Shown here piece by piece: positions 46,233 through 55,006 of a stretch of 64,000 nt of DNA. The first letter of the stretch is position 1. The number at the start of each line of letters is the position of its first letter. Position numbers and translations under genes: made by a program. This DNA is from Clostridium sardiniense. Its GTDB lineage: Bacteria; Bacillota; Clostridia; Clostridiales; Clostridiaceae. Below the pieces are notes generated by a model. The model worked only from the letters and a program-made list of their open reading frames with translations, was not told the DNA's origin and made no database searches. Where the stretch lies: the NCBI RefSeq assembly GCF_016907995.1, contig NZ_JAFBDA010000009.1, forward strand, positions 98,526 through 162,525, given 5' to 3'.

Positions 46233-47159
46233 TTAAGGTACCATATTTCCAGCAACTTTATAAATTTTATACCATTCTTCTCTAGTTAATGGAATTTCAG
46301 ATCCTCTGCAAGCATCTATAATACGACTTGGTTTAGTAGTACCTAAAATAACTTGAATATTAGCAGGATGACGTGTAATCCAAGCAGTAGCTATTGCTGT
46401 ACTTGTAACTCCATATTTTTCAGCAAGTTCATTAATAGTTTGATTAAGCTCTGGGAATTTCTCCATATCACCAAGGAATACTCCGTCAAAGAATCCATGT
46501 TGGAATGGTGACCAAGCTTGAAGAGTTATATCCTTTAGACGACAATATTCTAGAACACTACCATCACGGTCGAAGGATTGATTAATATCCATATTTACTG
46601 CAATACCTGAATCAATAATGTTAGTATGTGCTGCTCCAAATTGTAATTGATTTATTATAAGTTTTTCATCAGTATACTTTTGTAATAATTCAATTTGAGC
46701 TGGATTATGGTTTGATACACCAAAGTGTTTAACCTTTCCACTTTCTTTAAGTTTTGAAAATGCTTCTGCAACTTTTTCAGGTTCAACTAAAGTATCAGGA
46801 CGATGAAGAAGTAGAATATCTAAATAATCAGTTTTAAGTCTACTTAATATACCATCAACTGAATTTAATATATAATCCTTTGAAAGGTCATAATAGTTTC
46901 CTTTTGTATTAATACCACATTTACTTTGAAGAATCATTTTTTCTCTAATATCGGAATTCATTTTAATTGCAGTAGAGAACATTTCCTCACATTCTCCGCC
47001 ACCATATATATCTGCATGGTCAAAGAAGTTAATTCCTTCATCCATAGCAGTACGTATTAATTTTTCAGCTCCATCTAAAGATAGCTCATTAATACGCATA
47101 TTACCCATAATTATATTTGATGATTTTAATTCTGTATTTGAAATGTTTAAATATTTCAT
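46233..47159 (-). CDS. Aldo/keto reductase
   Basis: 308 residues, full length TIM barrel. Catalytic tetrad: Asp and Tyr in FFDHADIYGGG, Lys in LQSKCG, His in ILLLHRPD; the NADPH-binding tail GTTKPSRI is present. It reduces carbonyl compounds in the cytosol. It is closest in style to the YdhF-like subgroup with unknown physiological substrate. Start ATG follows GGGAGGGG. It stands alone on the minus strand, closed by the hairpin at 46159. Confidence 0.92.
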   Translation of the reverse strand: MKYLNISNTELKSSNIIMGNMRINELSLDGAEKLIRTAMDEGINFFDHADIYGGGECEEMFSTAIKMNSDIREKMILQSKCGINTKGNYYDLSKDYILNSVDGILSRLKTDYLDILLLHRPDTLVEPEKVAEAFSKLKESGKVKHFGVSNHNPAQIELLQKYTDEKLIINQLQFGAAHTNIIDSGIAVNMDINQSFDRDGSVLEYCRLKDITLQAWSPFQHGFFDGVFLGDMEKFPELNQTINELAEKYGVTSTAIATAWITRHPANIQVILGTTKPSRIIDACRGSEIPLTREEWYKIYKVAGNMVP

Positions 47160-47291
47160 TTTAATACCCCTCCCATATCACATAGTCTAATTTAATAATA
47201 AACCTTAAAGTGAGCTTTAGGTCAAGTAAAAGTTTTCAAAATTATAAAAAAGTAATAAAGTAAGCTCTGAAAAATATACTAATGAATAAAA

Positions 47292-47331
47292 AAGAAAAGG
47301 TGATTCAAAGTTATGAATCACCTTTTTTATA
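47292..47331 (-). terminator. Terminator overlapping the stop of the 91-residue gene
   Basis: AAAAGGTGATTCA pairs with TGAATCACCTTTT, at the end of the minus-strand gene 47327-47602. Confidence 0.85.
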
Positions 47332-47602
47332 TTTCTCTCAGAACAATTTGTTGAATTGCCATTAATGGAGGCCACACGTCATCAGGAGGTAAAGTATACT
47401 GAACATATCCTGGACTAAGGTTCTTAACCTTTAGCTCATAAGTCCTAAAATTGATAAGTAATAATGGATTACCAAGATTATCTTTTCCAATAACGCTACA
47501 TAATATTCCTTCATCTTTATAATACTTTACTACTGCATCTAATAAATCATTCATGTTATAGTAAACATTAGTAAATTCTAATACTACTTTTCTATTAAAC
47601 AT
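47327..47602 (-). CDS. Small soluble protein of unknown function
   Basis: 91 residues with no signal or membrane segment. Mixed alpha/beta character: FNRKVVLEFTNVYY, helix LLDAVVKYYKDEGI, strands CSVIGKDNLGNPLLLINF and VQYTLPPDDVWPPL. I do not recognise the family. The start ATG follows AAAAGGGGGGGAA, a very strong site. A single gene with its own terminator. Expression is likely high, given the ribosome binding site; function unknown. Confidence 0.6.
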   Translation of the reverse strand: MFNRKVVLEFTNVYYNMNDLLDAVVKYYKDEGILCSVIGKDNLGNPLLLINFRTYELKVKNLSPGYVQYTLPPDDVWPPLMAIQQIVLREI

Positions 47603-47998
47603 AAAAATTCCCCCCTTTTATAAAATAATTTCATAAACTGATATAATTATATCTTTAATATTTGGAATCCTAATAAATAAATTGTAAATATTAAGGGAGA
47701 CAATAAAAAGCACGATATAATAAAATTTGAGTTATATATAATATCTTATCATATTTTTTTAATAAAAGTACTCACTTGAAATAATTAACAAGAACATGAC
47801 GTTTTTTAATCATTATATGTTATCATTACAAATTTGATTAATAGCAATAGATTGGGGAAGATAAATTTATATAAAATAAAAATCATATATAGAATTAAAG
47901 ATATATGAAATACATAATGTATAAAATAAAAGCAATATGCAGAATTAGAACAATGCATATTGCTTTTGTTTTTAATAATATAGTGTGATTTTTAGATC
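47603..47998. other. Intergenic region with a terminator
   Basis: About 400 bases, AT-rich. The only clear element is the hairpin at 47926-47968. A direct repeat-like pair around AAAATCATATATAGAATTAAA and AAAAGCAATATGCAGAATTAG is visible but weak. No gene was found. Confidence 0.5.
47926..47968 (-). terminator. Rho-independent terminator
   Basis: AAAAGCAATATGCA pairs with TGCATATTGCTTTT around AGAATTAGAACAA; it follows the minus-strand amidohydrolase gene ending at 47999. Confidence 0.88.
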
Positions 47999-49594
47999 CT
48001 ATAATTTATATAAGGTTTTGCCTTCTTTAATAGTTTCAAGAATCTTTATATTTTTAATTTCCATAGGGTCAACTTTAAGTGGATTATTGTCTAAAATAAT
48101 TAAATCAGCTAACTTGCCATCTTTAAGAGATCCTTTTTTATATTCTTCAGAGTATTGGTAGGCTGCATTTATCGTTACAGCTTTTAGAGCAGCAAGGGGA
48201 GATATTCTTTGATCTTCTCCAATTATAACTCCATTTTTGCTTACTCTATTTACAGCACACCAAACAGTCTCAAGCATATTTGGCATAATAACTGGACTAT
48301 CTTGATGGAATGTATATAAAACTCCATCTTCTAGAGCAGTTTTTGCAGGGCTTATATTAAATGCCCTTTCTTCTCCAAAGTTTTTAATGTGGACATCTCC
48401 CCAGTAATAAGTATGTGCAACAAAGAAAGATGGTATCATATTAATGTCTTTAAGAGAGGCAATCTGATTTTTCCTTAATAATTGTGCATGAATCATAACT
48501 GGTTTAATTTCCTTAGAATTAGGATTTTTGCTTAAGACTGACTTAAATGAAGTTATAAGTTGATTTGCAGCAGCATCACCATTACAGTGAGAAAGTAATT
48601 GAATATTATAGTCTAAAGAAGTTTTAATAAAATCTTTAATTTCATTATCTTGATAAACTGGATAACCACAATAATCTTTATATCCATTTAGATAAGGTTT
48701 TGTCATCCAAGCAGTTCTTCCTTGAGGAGAACCATCTAAGAAGATTTTAAATCCACCAATTTTAAATCTATTAACATAGTTTTTAACATATTGTTTATTA
48801 TCATCAACTATATGTTTACAATTTTTTAAATCAACATATCCAACTACATCTATATCTAGGTCTTCATTGTCAGATATATTCTTAAGTAAAGCAAATGATT
48901 CATCTTTAACAAGTCCATCTTGAGCTGTTGTAATACCATAGCTTAAATAAATGTTTTGAGTTTTTTTTAGTAATTTAATTAGATTGTTTAAAGAGGGAGC
49001 TGGGATTTTAGATGATGCATTTACAAAGGCAGTTTCTTCTACATAACCATTAGGTTCATTTGATGTACCTACACGTCCAATCTTTCCACCTTCAGGATTT
49101 TTAGTAGCTTTTGATATTCCTATTTCTTTAAGGGCGGTAGAGTTTAAAACACCCATATGACCTGATATATGAGTTATAACTATAGGATTTGTAGTAGATA
49201 CTTTATCTAATATTTCTTTAGTTGGGTTTATCTTTTCTTTTAGTGAATTATTATCATATCCAAATCCTATAATCCAATCGGTATCATTTAAATTATTTTC
49301 TTCCTTATAATTTTTTAGTATAGTAACTAAATCTTCAAAGCTTTTTGAATTACTTAAATGTACCAAAGAAAGAGTGTTTGCAACAGCAGTTATATGACTG
49401 TGAGAATCAATAAATGATGGCATAAGTGTTTTGCCATTTAAATCTATTAAGTCTGTATTATCATTTTTAAATTTAAGAACCTCATCTTTTGTACCAACTT
49501 TTTTTATAATTCCATCCTTTATAAAAATAGCATCAGCATATAGACTATCTTCCATAGTTAATATATCACCATTAAAAAAAATCTTTTCTACCAT
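47999..49594 (-). CDS. YtcJ-type amidohydrolase (family 3)
   Basis: About 531 residues. Metal-binding HxH in SFIDSHSHITAV, then late metal-site regions LLSHCNGDAA, MIHAQL and FHQDSPVIMP, with the amidohydrolase end ADLIILDNNPL. It is a cytosolic metal-dependent hydrolase of the YtcJ group, which acts on amides or cyclic imides; substrate unknown. ATG 49594 follows AGGGAGGT and is preferred to an upstream Lys-rich extension at 49618. The symporter gene lies upstream on the same strand, 112 bases away, and the two may be functionally linked, but their products are not proven partners. Confidence 0.85.
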   Translation of the reverse strand: MVEKIFFNGDILTMEDSLYADAIFIKDGIIKKVGTKDEVLKFKNDNTDLIDLNGKTLMPSFIDSHSHITAVANTLSLVHLSNSKSFEDLVTILKNYKEENNLNDTDWIIGFGYDNNSLKEKINPTKEILDKVSTTNPIVITHISGHMGVLNSTALKEIGISKATKNPEGGKIGRVGTSNEPNGYVEETAFVNASSKIPAPSLNNLIKLLKKTQNIYLSYGITTAQDGLVKDESFALLKNISDNEDLDIDVVGYVDLKNCKHIVDDNKQYVKNYVNRFKIGGFKIFLDGSPQGRTAWMTKPYLNGYKDYCGYPVYQDNEIKDFIKTSLDYNIQLLSHCNGDAAANQLITSFKSVLSKNPNSKEIKPVMIHAQLLRKNQIASLKDINMIPSFFVAHTYYWGDVHIKNFGEERAFNISPAKTALEDGVLYTFHQDSPVIMPNMLETVWCAVNRVSKNGVIIGEDQRISPLAALKAVTINAAYQYSEEYKKGSLKDGKLADLIILDNNPLKVDPMEIKNIKILETIKEGKTLYKL

Positions 49595-49730
49595 AAATAA
49601 ACCTCCCTTAGTTTTCAATGTATATTATAAATATACTATAAGATTAACTAATAAGGGAGGTTTTATATGGTAAATATTTAAAATATTTATAATTAATGTA
49701 ATAAGTTATAAATATTATTAGATTGTTATA

Positions 49731-51110
49731 CTAATTGTTATAAATTTCTTCGTTTAATGAATAATTGTTATAAACTTCTTCATCTAATGAATTTTCAGAT
49801 TTTGCAACATATATAGCGGCAGCAGAGTCACCAACAACATTAAGTGATGTTACAAGCATTTCAACTGGTCTATTAATTGCAAGGATAAGTGAATAAGCAA
49901 GAAGTGCAGCATCATTTTGATATCCCATTCCAGTTAAAACAGTAAATAATATTATTGCACCAGCACCAGGGGCAGCAGGTGTACCAATTGATGATATTAA
50001 TGCAAGAATTGATATTATTGTTAAGCTCATCGGAGTTACTTCATACCCAGCACTTGAAGCTATAAATGTTGCAGCAATTACTTGCATTATTGCAGTTCCG
50101 TTCATGTTTATAGTCATTCCAAGAGGTAGAGTAAATGAAGCTATATCTTTATCGACACCAAGTTCTTCAACTGTAGTTTTAGTGTTTAGTGGAAGAGTTG
50201 AAGCTGATGATGAAGTTGAGAATCCAAATAAAGCAACCTTTGCAATTTTTCTTACGAATATAAATGGATTAAGTCTTGATGATAAGAATATAAATAATGC
50301 ATATCCAAATACTAAGAAAATTAAAAGTGCAACAGTTGTTGTACCAACATAAGCAAGTGCAGGTCTTAAGTGATCAATACCGTATATCGCAAAAGTTCTT
50401 GTGATAAGTACAAATATTGCAATTGGACCAAACTTAGTTATTATAAATGTTAAAAATACTGTGATTATTTTATTTATTTCTTCTAATATTTTCTTTAAAA
50501 TCTTAATTTCATCACCAAGTTTATTAATACAAAGTCCTGTAGAAACTGCTAAAAATACAACAGCTAGTATCTTACCATTTTCAGAGAATACTGATGTTAT
50601 ATTATTTGGTACAGCTTGTACTAACACAAGTAATGGATTATTACCTGTATTACCAGCTTGAGCTGAAACTCCATCTATGCTTACATTAAAAAATCCTAGT
50701 TTATGTGCAGTAAGTGCAAAAATACCTGCAAGGATTAAAGCAAATACAGAAGTTATTAAAAATGCCATTATAGTTTTATATGATATACGTCCAAGCTTCT
50801 TAGTATCAGTTATATGACACATTGCAAGAGCTATTGAAGTAAATACCATAGGTACTATAACAAGTTGAAGTGAATTTACGAATAATTGACCAATTATATA
50901 GAATATACCTAAAGAATTTTTACCTTCAGGTGTTGTTATATCTTGAAATAAAATTTGATTTATCTTAGTCCATAAATCAGCATTAGAATTGCTAATTAGA
51001 TATTCTCTAAGAAGCATAAAGGCACCACCTAGTAGTAGACCTAAGATAAGTGCAATTCCCATTTGTATTGCAAGTTTGTTTTGATTGTTTTTAAGTGATT
51101 TAATTTTCAT
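49731..51110 (-). CDS. DAACS-family dicarboxylate/amino acid symporter
   Basis: 459 residues. Sodium- or proton-coupled symporter of the glutamate/aspartate/dicarboxylate family (GltP/DctA): hydrophobic helices throughout, the serine-rich loop GFSTSSSASTLPLNT, the NMNGTA substrate/ion motif, and GTPAAPGAG of the second hairpin are all intact. C-terminal tail has a short imperfect repeat around YNNYSLNEEIYNN. ATG 51110 follows TAGGAGGAC. A PyrR-like leader and terminator lie upstream, so expression probably depends on pyrimidine nucleotides. Likely substrates then include orotate (a known DctA substrate) or aspartate, the pyrimidine precursor. Confidence 0.9.
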   Translation of the reverse strand: MKIKSLKNNQNKLAIQMGIALILGLLLGGAFMLLREYLISNSNADLWTKINQILFQDITTPEGKNSLGIFYIIGQLFVNSLQLVIVPMVFTSIALAMCHITDTKKLGRISYKTIMAFLITSVFALILAGIFALTAHKLGFFNVSIDGVSAQAGNTGNNPLLVLVQAVPNNITSVFSENGKILAVVFLAVSTGLCINKLGDEIKILKKILEEINKIITVFLTFIITKFGPIAIFVLITRTFAIYGIDHLRPALAYVGTTTVALLIFLVFGYALFIFLSSRLNPFIFVRKIAKVALFGFSTSSSASTLPLNTKTTVEELGVDKDIASFTLPLGMTINMNGTAIMQVIAATFIASSAGYEVTPMSLTIISILALISSIGTPAAPGAGAIILFTVLTGMGYQNDAALLAYSLILAINRPVEMLVTSLNVVGDSAAAIYVAKSENSLDEEVYNNYSLNEEIYNN

Positions 51111-51149
51111 AATGTCCTCCTAAGTAAATAAGTTTTATAGGACACCATA

Positions 51150-51249
51150 AAAAACCTTAACACCAATTAAGATGCTAAGGTAAAATACTATAGTATAATG
51201 ACTATTATGTATATGCCTTATTAGTCTCTCAGGACTATCTTAAAGGTAT
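51150..51249 (-). promoter_or_regulatory. PyrR-type attenuator in the symporter leader
   Basis: On the minus strand 51249-51214 reads ATACCTTTAAGATAGTCC then TGAGAGACTAATAAGGCA: outer stem CCTT/AAGG and inner stem AGTC/GACT around the loop CTGAGA. This matches the known PyrR-binding loop (AGUCCNGAGAGGCU) well. About 40 bases on, at 51150-51180, CCTTAGCATC and GGTGTTAAGG form a hairpin followed by T6, an intrinsic terminator. In pyrimidine-rich cells PyrR would bind and favour termination. Confidence 0.78.
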
Positions 51250-51368
51250 CCCACGGTTATAAATATAATAACAATGAGAAGGTCTGTCAATACAAAATAT
51301 CAAAAAATAAATATTAAATTATCTGATTGTTAAAAATAGCTAATTATAATTTAAAAGTTATAATTATA

Positions 51369-51986
51369 TTAAAAACAAAGGGGACTTATGCTGCTAATTA
51401 TAGCTTGAGGACATACCTCTTTAAACTTATCAAATAATTCTAATGAAGGGTCTATAACTTCTATTTCTTCATTATCATATTTAAAAGAAATATAATTACA
51501 ATCAAAATCAAATCTGATATCTCCAGGAGATTCATTCATTGAATCATATGTATAATTTTTCATAAAATCTATAATTAATTGTCTATTTTTATTTAACTTA
51601 CAAAGTTCAAGAATATATTTTTCATCAATTATAAACTTATTTTCCACCTCAGCAACAAAATCACTTAGTCTTTCTAGTGGACGTATTATTGTATTACCAT
51701 TCTCATCAGCCACTTCGTATCCATCAAGGGTATCTTTTGCAAAGAAGTTTTCAGTTCTACTCATAAGAACAGCTTCATGCTTACTATCAGTGTATTCAGT
51801 GTATTCAATCTTAATTTTTGAGGATTTCCAATTAAATAATTCTTCCACGCTCTTTTCTTTATCGTACATAAGTTTATCTAATTTTTTCTCTTCAAAATAA
51901 GGAACTCCTTTTTCAATAGATAATTTATATTCAGTAAGCTCTTTAATGAGTTCATCAATTTTTTTAATCTTAAGTTCTTTATTCAA
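51369..51986 (-). CDS. Soluble acidic protein of unknown function
   Basis: 205 residues, no signal or membrane segment. A helical N-terminus (KKIDELIKELTEYKLSIEKG) is followed by a Tyr/Glu/Lys-rich, mixed fold ending DKFKEVCPQAIISS. I do not recognise the family. It starts at a TTG behind GAGGAGGT. It lies between the PyrR-type leader region on the left and a divergent PadR gene on the right, without obvious operon partners. Confidence 0.6.
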   Translation of the reverse strand: MNKELKIKKIDELIKELTEYKLSIEKGVPYFEEKKLDKLMYDKEKSVEELFNWKSSKIKIEYTEYTDSKHEAVLMSRTENFFAKDTLDGYEVADENGNTIIRPLERLSDFVAEVENKFIIDEKYILELCKLNKNRQLIIDFMKNYTYDSMNESPGDIRFDFDCNYISFKYDNEEIEVIDPSLELFDKFKEVCPQAIISSISPLCF

Positions 51987-52098
51987 AGTATATACCTCCT
52001 CATCCTATTTAACCATATTATAACATTAATTATAGAAAAATTCTCCGTGGTATATATTTACAAATTAGAAGATATAATATATACTATCATTAAACGAT

Positions 52099-52115
52099 AT
52101 ATCATTTAATGATAT
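52099..52115. promoter_or_regulatory. Palindromic operator candidate
   Basis: ATATCATTTAATGATAT is a perfect 17-bp palindrome, with a related half-site ATCATTAAACGATAT just upstream. It lies 12 bases before the PadR start. PadR-family regulators bind palindromes near their own start, so autoregulation is likely. Confidence 0.6.
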
Positions 52116-52126
52116 AAGGAGGGAAT

Positions 52127-52459
52127 ATGGCTAGAAAGAAAGCATTAGAAGAGGATATATTAACAGATTCAACTTATTATATTTTATTAACTTTAGTAAG
52201 ACCAATGCATGGATACGGGATAATGCAAGAGATTAAGGAGCTATCAAATAATAAGATAGATATAGGACCTGCAAGTCTATATACTATTTTAAAGAAACTG
52301 CAAGATGGGGAATTAATAAAATTACTAGATGATAATGAAGATAGAAGAAAAACTTATATACTAACAGATAAGGGAAAAGAATTAATTAAAAAGGATATTG
52401 AAAGAAGAAAGCTTATGGTTTCCTATGGAGAAAAAGCTTTAAAAATTTTAGAAGGGTGA
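52127..52459 (+). CDS. PadR-family transcriptional regulator
   Basis: 110 residues, the short PadR-2 subgroup. Winged helix with SLYTILKKLQDGELIKLL (recognition region) and DRRKTYILTDKGKELIKKDI (wing and dimer start); the preceding MHGYGIMQEIKEL is the typical helix. It likely represses its own transcript together with the DUF2812 gene behind it; their frames almost touch. ATG 52127 follows AAGGAGGGA. The ligand is unknown. Confidence 0.92.
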   Translation: MARKKALEEDILTDSTYYILLTLVRPMHGYGIMQEIKELSNNKIDIGPASLYTILKKLQDGELIKLLDDNEDRRKTYILTDKGKELIKKDIERRKLMVSYGEKALKILEG

Positions 52460-52467
52460 GTTTAATT

Positions 52468-53025
52468 ATGAGAGAAAAGAAAAAGTATAAATATTTAATT
52501 AATGGGGGGTATGCCTTTGATGAAGAAAAAATAACTAAAAAACTTAGTGATTTATCAAAGGAGGGGTGGATACTTGAAAGTGTAGGTCCACTTAGATATA
52601 AGTTAGTTAAAGGGGAGTGCAATGACTATATTTATTCAATGGACTATAATGAAAGCAAAGAAGATTTAGATGAGTATTTTGATATATTTAAAAGTGGTGG
52701 GTGGGATCATGTAGATTCTACTGAAGGTTTTCATTTCTTTAGAGCAAATAGAGGAACTACACCAATATATACTGATAAAGAAAGCTACAAAAATAAGTAT
52801 GAGGTAATTAGATCTAGATGTAATAAGACTGGGATTATAAGTGGAGTAATAATGATATTTATAGTTTTACTTGGATTATCATTTAAAGAAATTTTAAATA
52901 ATAATGATTTATTATTTATATTATACCTAATCTCTATAGTAATGCTTATAGGAATTACGGTACCATCCGTTATGGTGAGCTTTGCATATTACTTTAGAAA
53001 AAGAAAAATACAAAAGGAAAATTAG
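52468..53025 (+). CDS. DUF2812 membrane protein
   Basis: About 185 residues. DUF2812 domain at the N-terminus (LINGGYAFDEEKITKKLSDLS then GWILESVGPLRYKL), and two membrane helices at about residues 130-150 and 155-180. Genes of this family nearly always follow a PadR regulator, as here, and are thought to be the regulated membrane partner; exact role unknown. I prefer ATG 52468 over GTG 52456, which overlaps the PadR stop. Confidence 0.85.
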   Translation: MREKKKYKYLINGGYAFDEEKITKKLSDLSKEGWILESVGPLRYKLVKGECNDYIYSMDYNESKEDLDEYFDIFKSGGWDHVDSTEGFHFFRANRGTTPIYTDKESYKNKYEVIRSRCNKTGIISGVIMIFIVLLGLSFKEILNNNDLLFILYLISIVMLIGITVPSVMVSFAYYFRKRKIQKEN

Positions 53026-53066
53026 TGTTTATATGAATTGAAATTTATATAAATCATAATTTATGT

Positions 53067-53100
53067 AAAATGTATATAAGATATCTTATATACATTTTTT
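53067..53100 (+). terminator. Perfect palindromic terminator
   Basis: AAAATGTATATAAGAT and ATCTTATATACATTTT are perfect arms with no loop bases, followed by T. It ends the PadR-DUF2812 pair. Confidence 0.8.
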
Positions 53101-53145
53101 TATAGTATAATAATGTAAAATGATTAAGGTTACTTAGGTGATAAA

Positions 53146-54258
53146 ATGATAAATTTTGAGATGAAAAGTTATAATTTAGTCTTTAGAATTATAGTAGTAT
53201 TAGGTGTTATAGGTATTACTATCCATGATAGTGGAAATGGATTTGTTTTAAGTTTATATGTTGTTGGATTTCTTATACTATCTCTTATGCAAGGATTAAT
53301 TAGAAAAAAGTATAAATATATATTTTTCATATTATTGATTATATGGAACTTGATTTTTTATTATCTGGGTATGGAGATAACAAGTACTTTAATAACGTTA
53401 TTGTTAATTGAAGTTTGCGCTTCAAAGGCTGAGTTATTAATTCCTCTTATTATAATTTCTACAACGTTTGTTGCAGCATTTTATAAAAAAGATTTTATAC
53501 CATTTTATATTTACACCACAGTGCTCGGAATTTTCTTTATGAGAATATTTAGTGTATATGATAGAAAATTTATAAAATTAGAAGATGATATGGATAAAAA
53601 GATAAAAGAGGGACATGCATTAAGCCAAAAAATTAAGGATGAGAGTGATTTCTACAAACAAAGTATTTATTCAGTAAAATTAGAAGAGAGAAATGATATA
53701 TCAAGAAGAATGCACGATAATGTTGGACATGTAATTGCAGCATCCATTATGAGACTTGAAGCAGCTCAGATAATCTTAAATACAGATATAGATAAAGGGC
53801 GAGAGATGATAAAAGAAGCTACGGAAAACCTAAGAAAAGGAATGGATGATATAAGAGAGACTATTCATGAAATAACTCCAAGAAGTGAAGAGATTGGAAT
53901 TAACAAGATAAAGCTTTTATTAGAAGAAAAGCTTAAAGGATCTAAGATTAAATATTCAGTAATGCACAGTGGTAATATAGATAAAGTGACTATAGTAGAA
54001 TGGGCTGTTATATATGAAGGTATAAAGGAGTTATCAACTAATAGTATTAAGTATAGTGGCTGTGATAAGATAACGGTAAACATAGAGATATTAGATAAAT
54101 TACTAAAGATAACATTTAAAGATAATGGAGTAGGAAAAGAAAAGGTAATAAAAGGTTATGGTTTAACAAAACTGGAAGAGGAAGTTTTAAAGCAAAGAGG
54201 GAATTTAATAATAGATGGAAGTGATGGATTCACAGTTATTATGATATTTTATAAATAA
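53146..54258 (+). CDS. lnrJ: LnrJ-like sensor histidine kinase
   Basis: 370 residues. Four or five hydrophobic helices to about residue 140, a coiled linker, then the HisKA_3 dimerisation domain with His190 in SRRMHDNVGHVIAAS, and an ATP-binding domain with DNGVGKEK and GYGLTKLEEE. HisKA_3 kinases pair with LuxR-type regulators; the regulator at 54273 follows 15 bases later. The five-gene order HK, RR, ATPase, permease, permease is that of B. subtilis lnrJKLMN (yfiJKLMN), which senses linearmycin and other membrane polyenes. The identity of the signal here is inference. Confidence 0.85.
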   Translation: MINFEMKSYNLVFRIIVVLGVIGITIHDSGNGFVLSLYVVGFLILSLMQGLIRKKYKYIFFILLIIWNLIFYYLGMEITSTLITLLLIEVCASKAELLIPLIIISTTFVAAFYKKDFIPFYIYTTVLGIFFMRIFSVYDRKFIKLEDDMDKKIKEGHALSQKIKDESDFYKQSIYSVKLEERNDISRRMHDNVGHVIAASIMRLEAAQIILNTDIDKGREMIKEATENLRKGMDDIRETIHEITPRSEEIGINKIKLLLEEKLKGSKIKYSVMHSGNIDKVTIVEWAVIYEGIKELSTNSIKYSGCDKITVNIEILDKLLKITFKDNGVGKEKVIKGYGLTKLEEEVLKQRGNLIIDGSDGFTVIMIFYK

Positions 54259-54272
54259 AGGGGGAAAAGATT

Positions 54273-54899
54273 TTGACTATAAGGCTAGTCATTGGAGAAG
54301 ATGATGACTTAATAAGAGAAAGTTTAAAGATAATACTTGGAACAAATCAAAATATAGAAGTTTTAGATGCTTTTCCAAATGGACGTGAAGCTCTTGAATA
54401 TGTAGTTAGAAATGATGTTGATATAGCACTGTTAGATGTTAGAATGCCAATTATGAATGGAGTTTTAGCAACTAAAGAGATAAATGAAAAAAGTAATACT
54501 AAAGTTATTATTTTAACTACCTTTGATGAAGATGATTATATAAGAAGTGCAATATCTTATGGTGCAAAGGGATACTTACTTAAAAATACTCCACCGGATA
54601 AGATAATAAGTGCTATAGAGATGGTTTACGCTGGTAACTCAGTTATTCAGGAAGAGGTGTTATCTAAATTATCATCTAATTTAGACTATAAAGAAAAAGA
54701 AGAATTTGATATGACACAGTTTACTGAAAGAGAAATTGAAATTATAAAAGAGATATCAAAGGGTGCTAGTAATAAAGAGATTAGTAGTAATTTATTTATA
54801 TCAGAAGGAACGGTTAAAAACTATATAACATCAATCCTTCAGAAGACTGAACTTTCTCACAGAACTCAAATTGCAATTAAATATTTAAAATCAATATGA
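54273..54899 (+). CDS. lnrK: LnrK-like response regulator (NarL/LuxR type)
   Basis: 208 residues. Receiver domain with acidic pair GEDDDL, phospho-acceptor Asp55 in ALLDVRMP, Thr in ILTTFDEDD and Lys in YLLKNTPP; C-terminal LuxR helix-turn-helix with EREIEIIKEISKGASNKEIS and GTVKNYITSILQK. It starts at a TTG behind AAAGGGGGAAA. It should be phosphorylated by the upstream kinase and switch on the transporter genes behind it. An inverted repeat at its 3' end and a terminator separate it from the ATPase gene. Confidence 0.88.
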   Translation: MTIRLVIGEDDDLIRESLKIILGTNQNIEVLDAFPNGREALEYVVRNDVDIALLDVRMPIMNGVLATKEINEKSNTKVIILTTFDEDDYIRSAISYGAKGYLLKNTPPDKIISAIEMVYAGNSVIQEEVLSKLSSNLDYKEKEEFDMTQFTEREIEIIKEISKGASNKEISSNLFISEGTVKNYITSILQKTELSHRTQIAIKYLKSI

Positions 54900-54911
54900 C
54901 AAAAGTCATAT
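54894..54911. promoter_or_regulatory. Inverted repeat, candidate operator of the Lnr-like transporter
   Basis: ATATGAC-AAAA-GTCATAT is a perfect 18-base inverted repeat spanning the regulator stop codon, about 100 bases before the ATPase gene. It is a plausible binding site for the LuxR-type regulator itself. Confidence 0.5.
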
Positions 54912-54920
54912 GAAAGATGT

Positions 54921-54955
54921 GACCTTCTCTAGATTCAAAGGGGAGGTCTTTTTTA
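54921..54955 (+). terminator. Terminator or attenuator before the ATPase gene
   Basis: GACCTTCTC pairs with GGGGAGGTC around TAGATTCAAA, with a T run behind. It separates the regulatory pair from the transporter genes, which then need their own promoter. Confidence 0.8.
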
Positions 54956-55006
54956 TATAATTAGATTATAAAGATTTAAATGATTATTTTAGAGGAGAGA
55001 TTTTAA

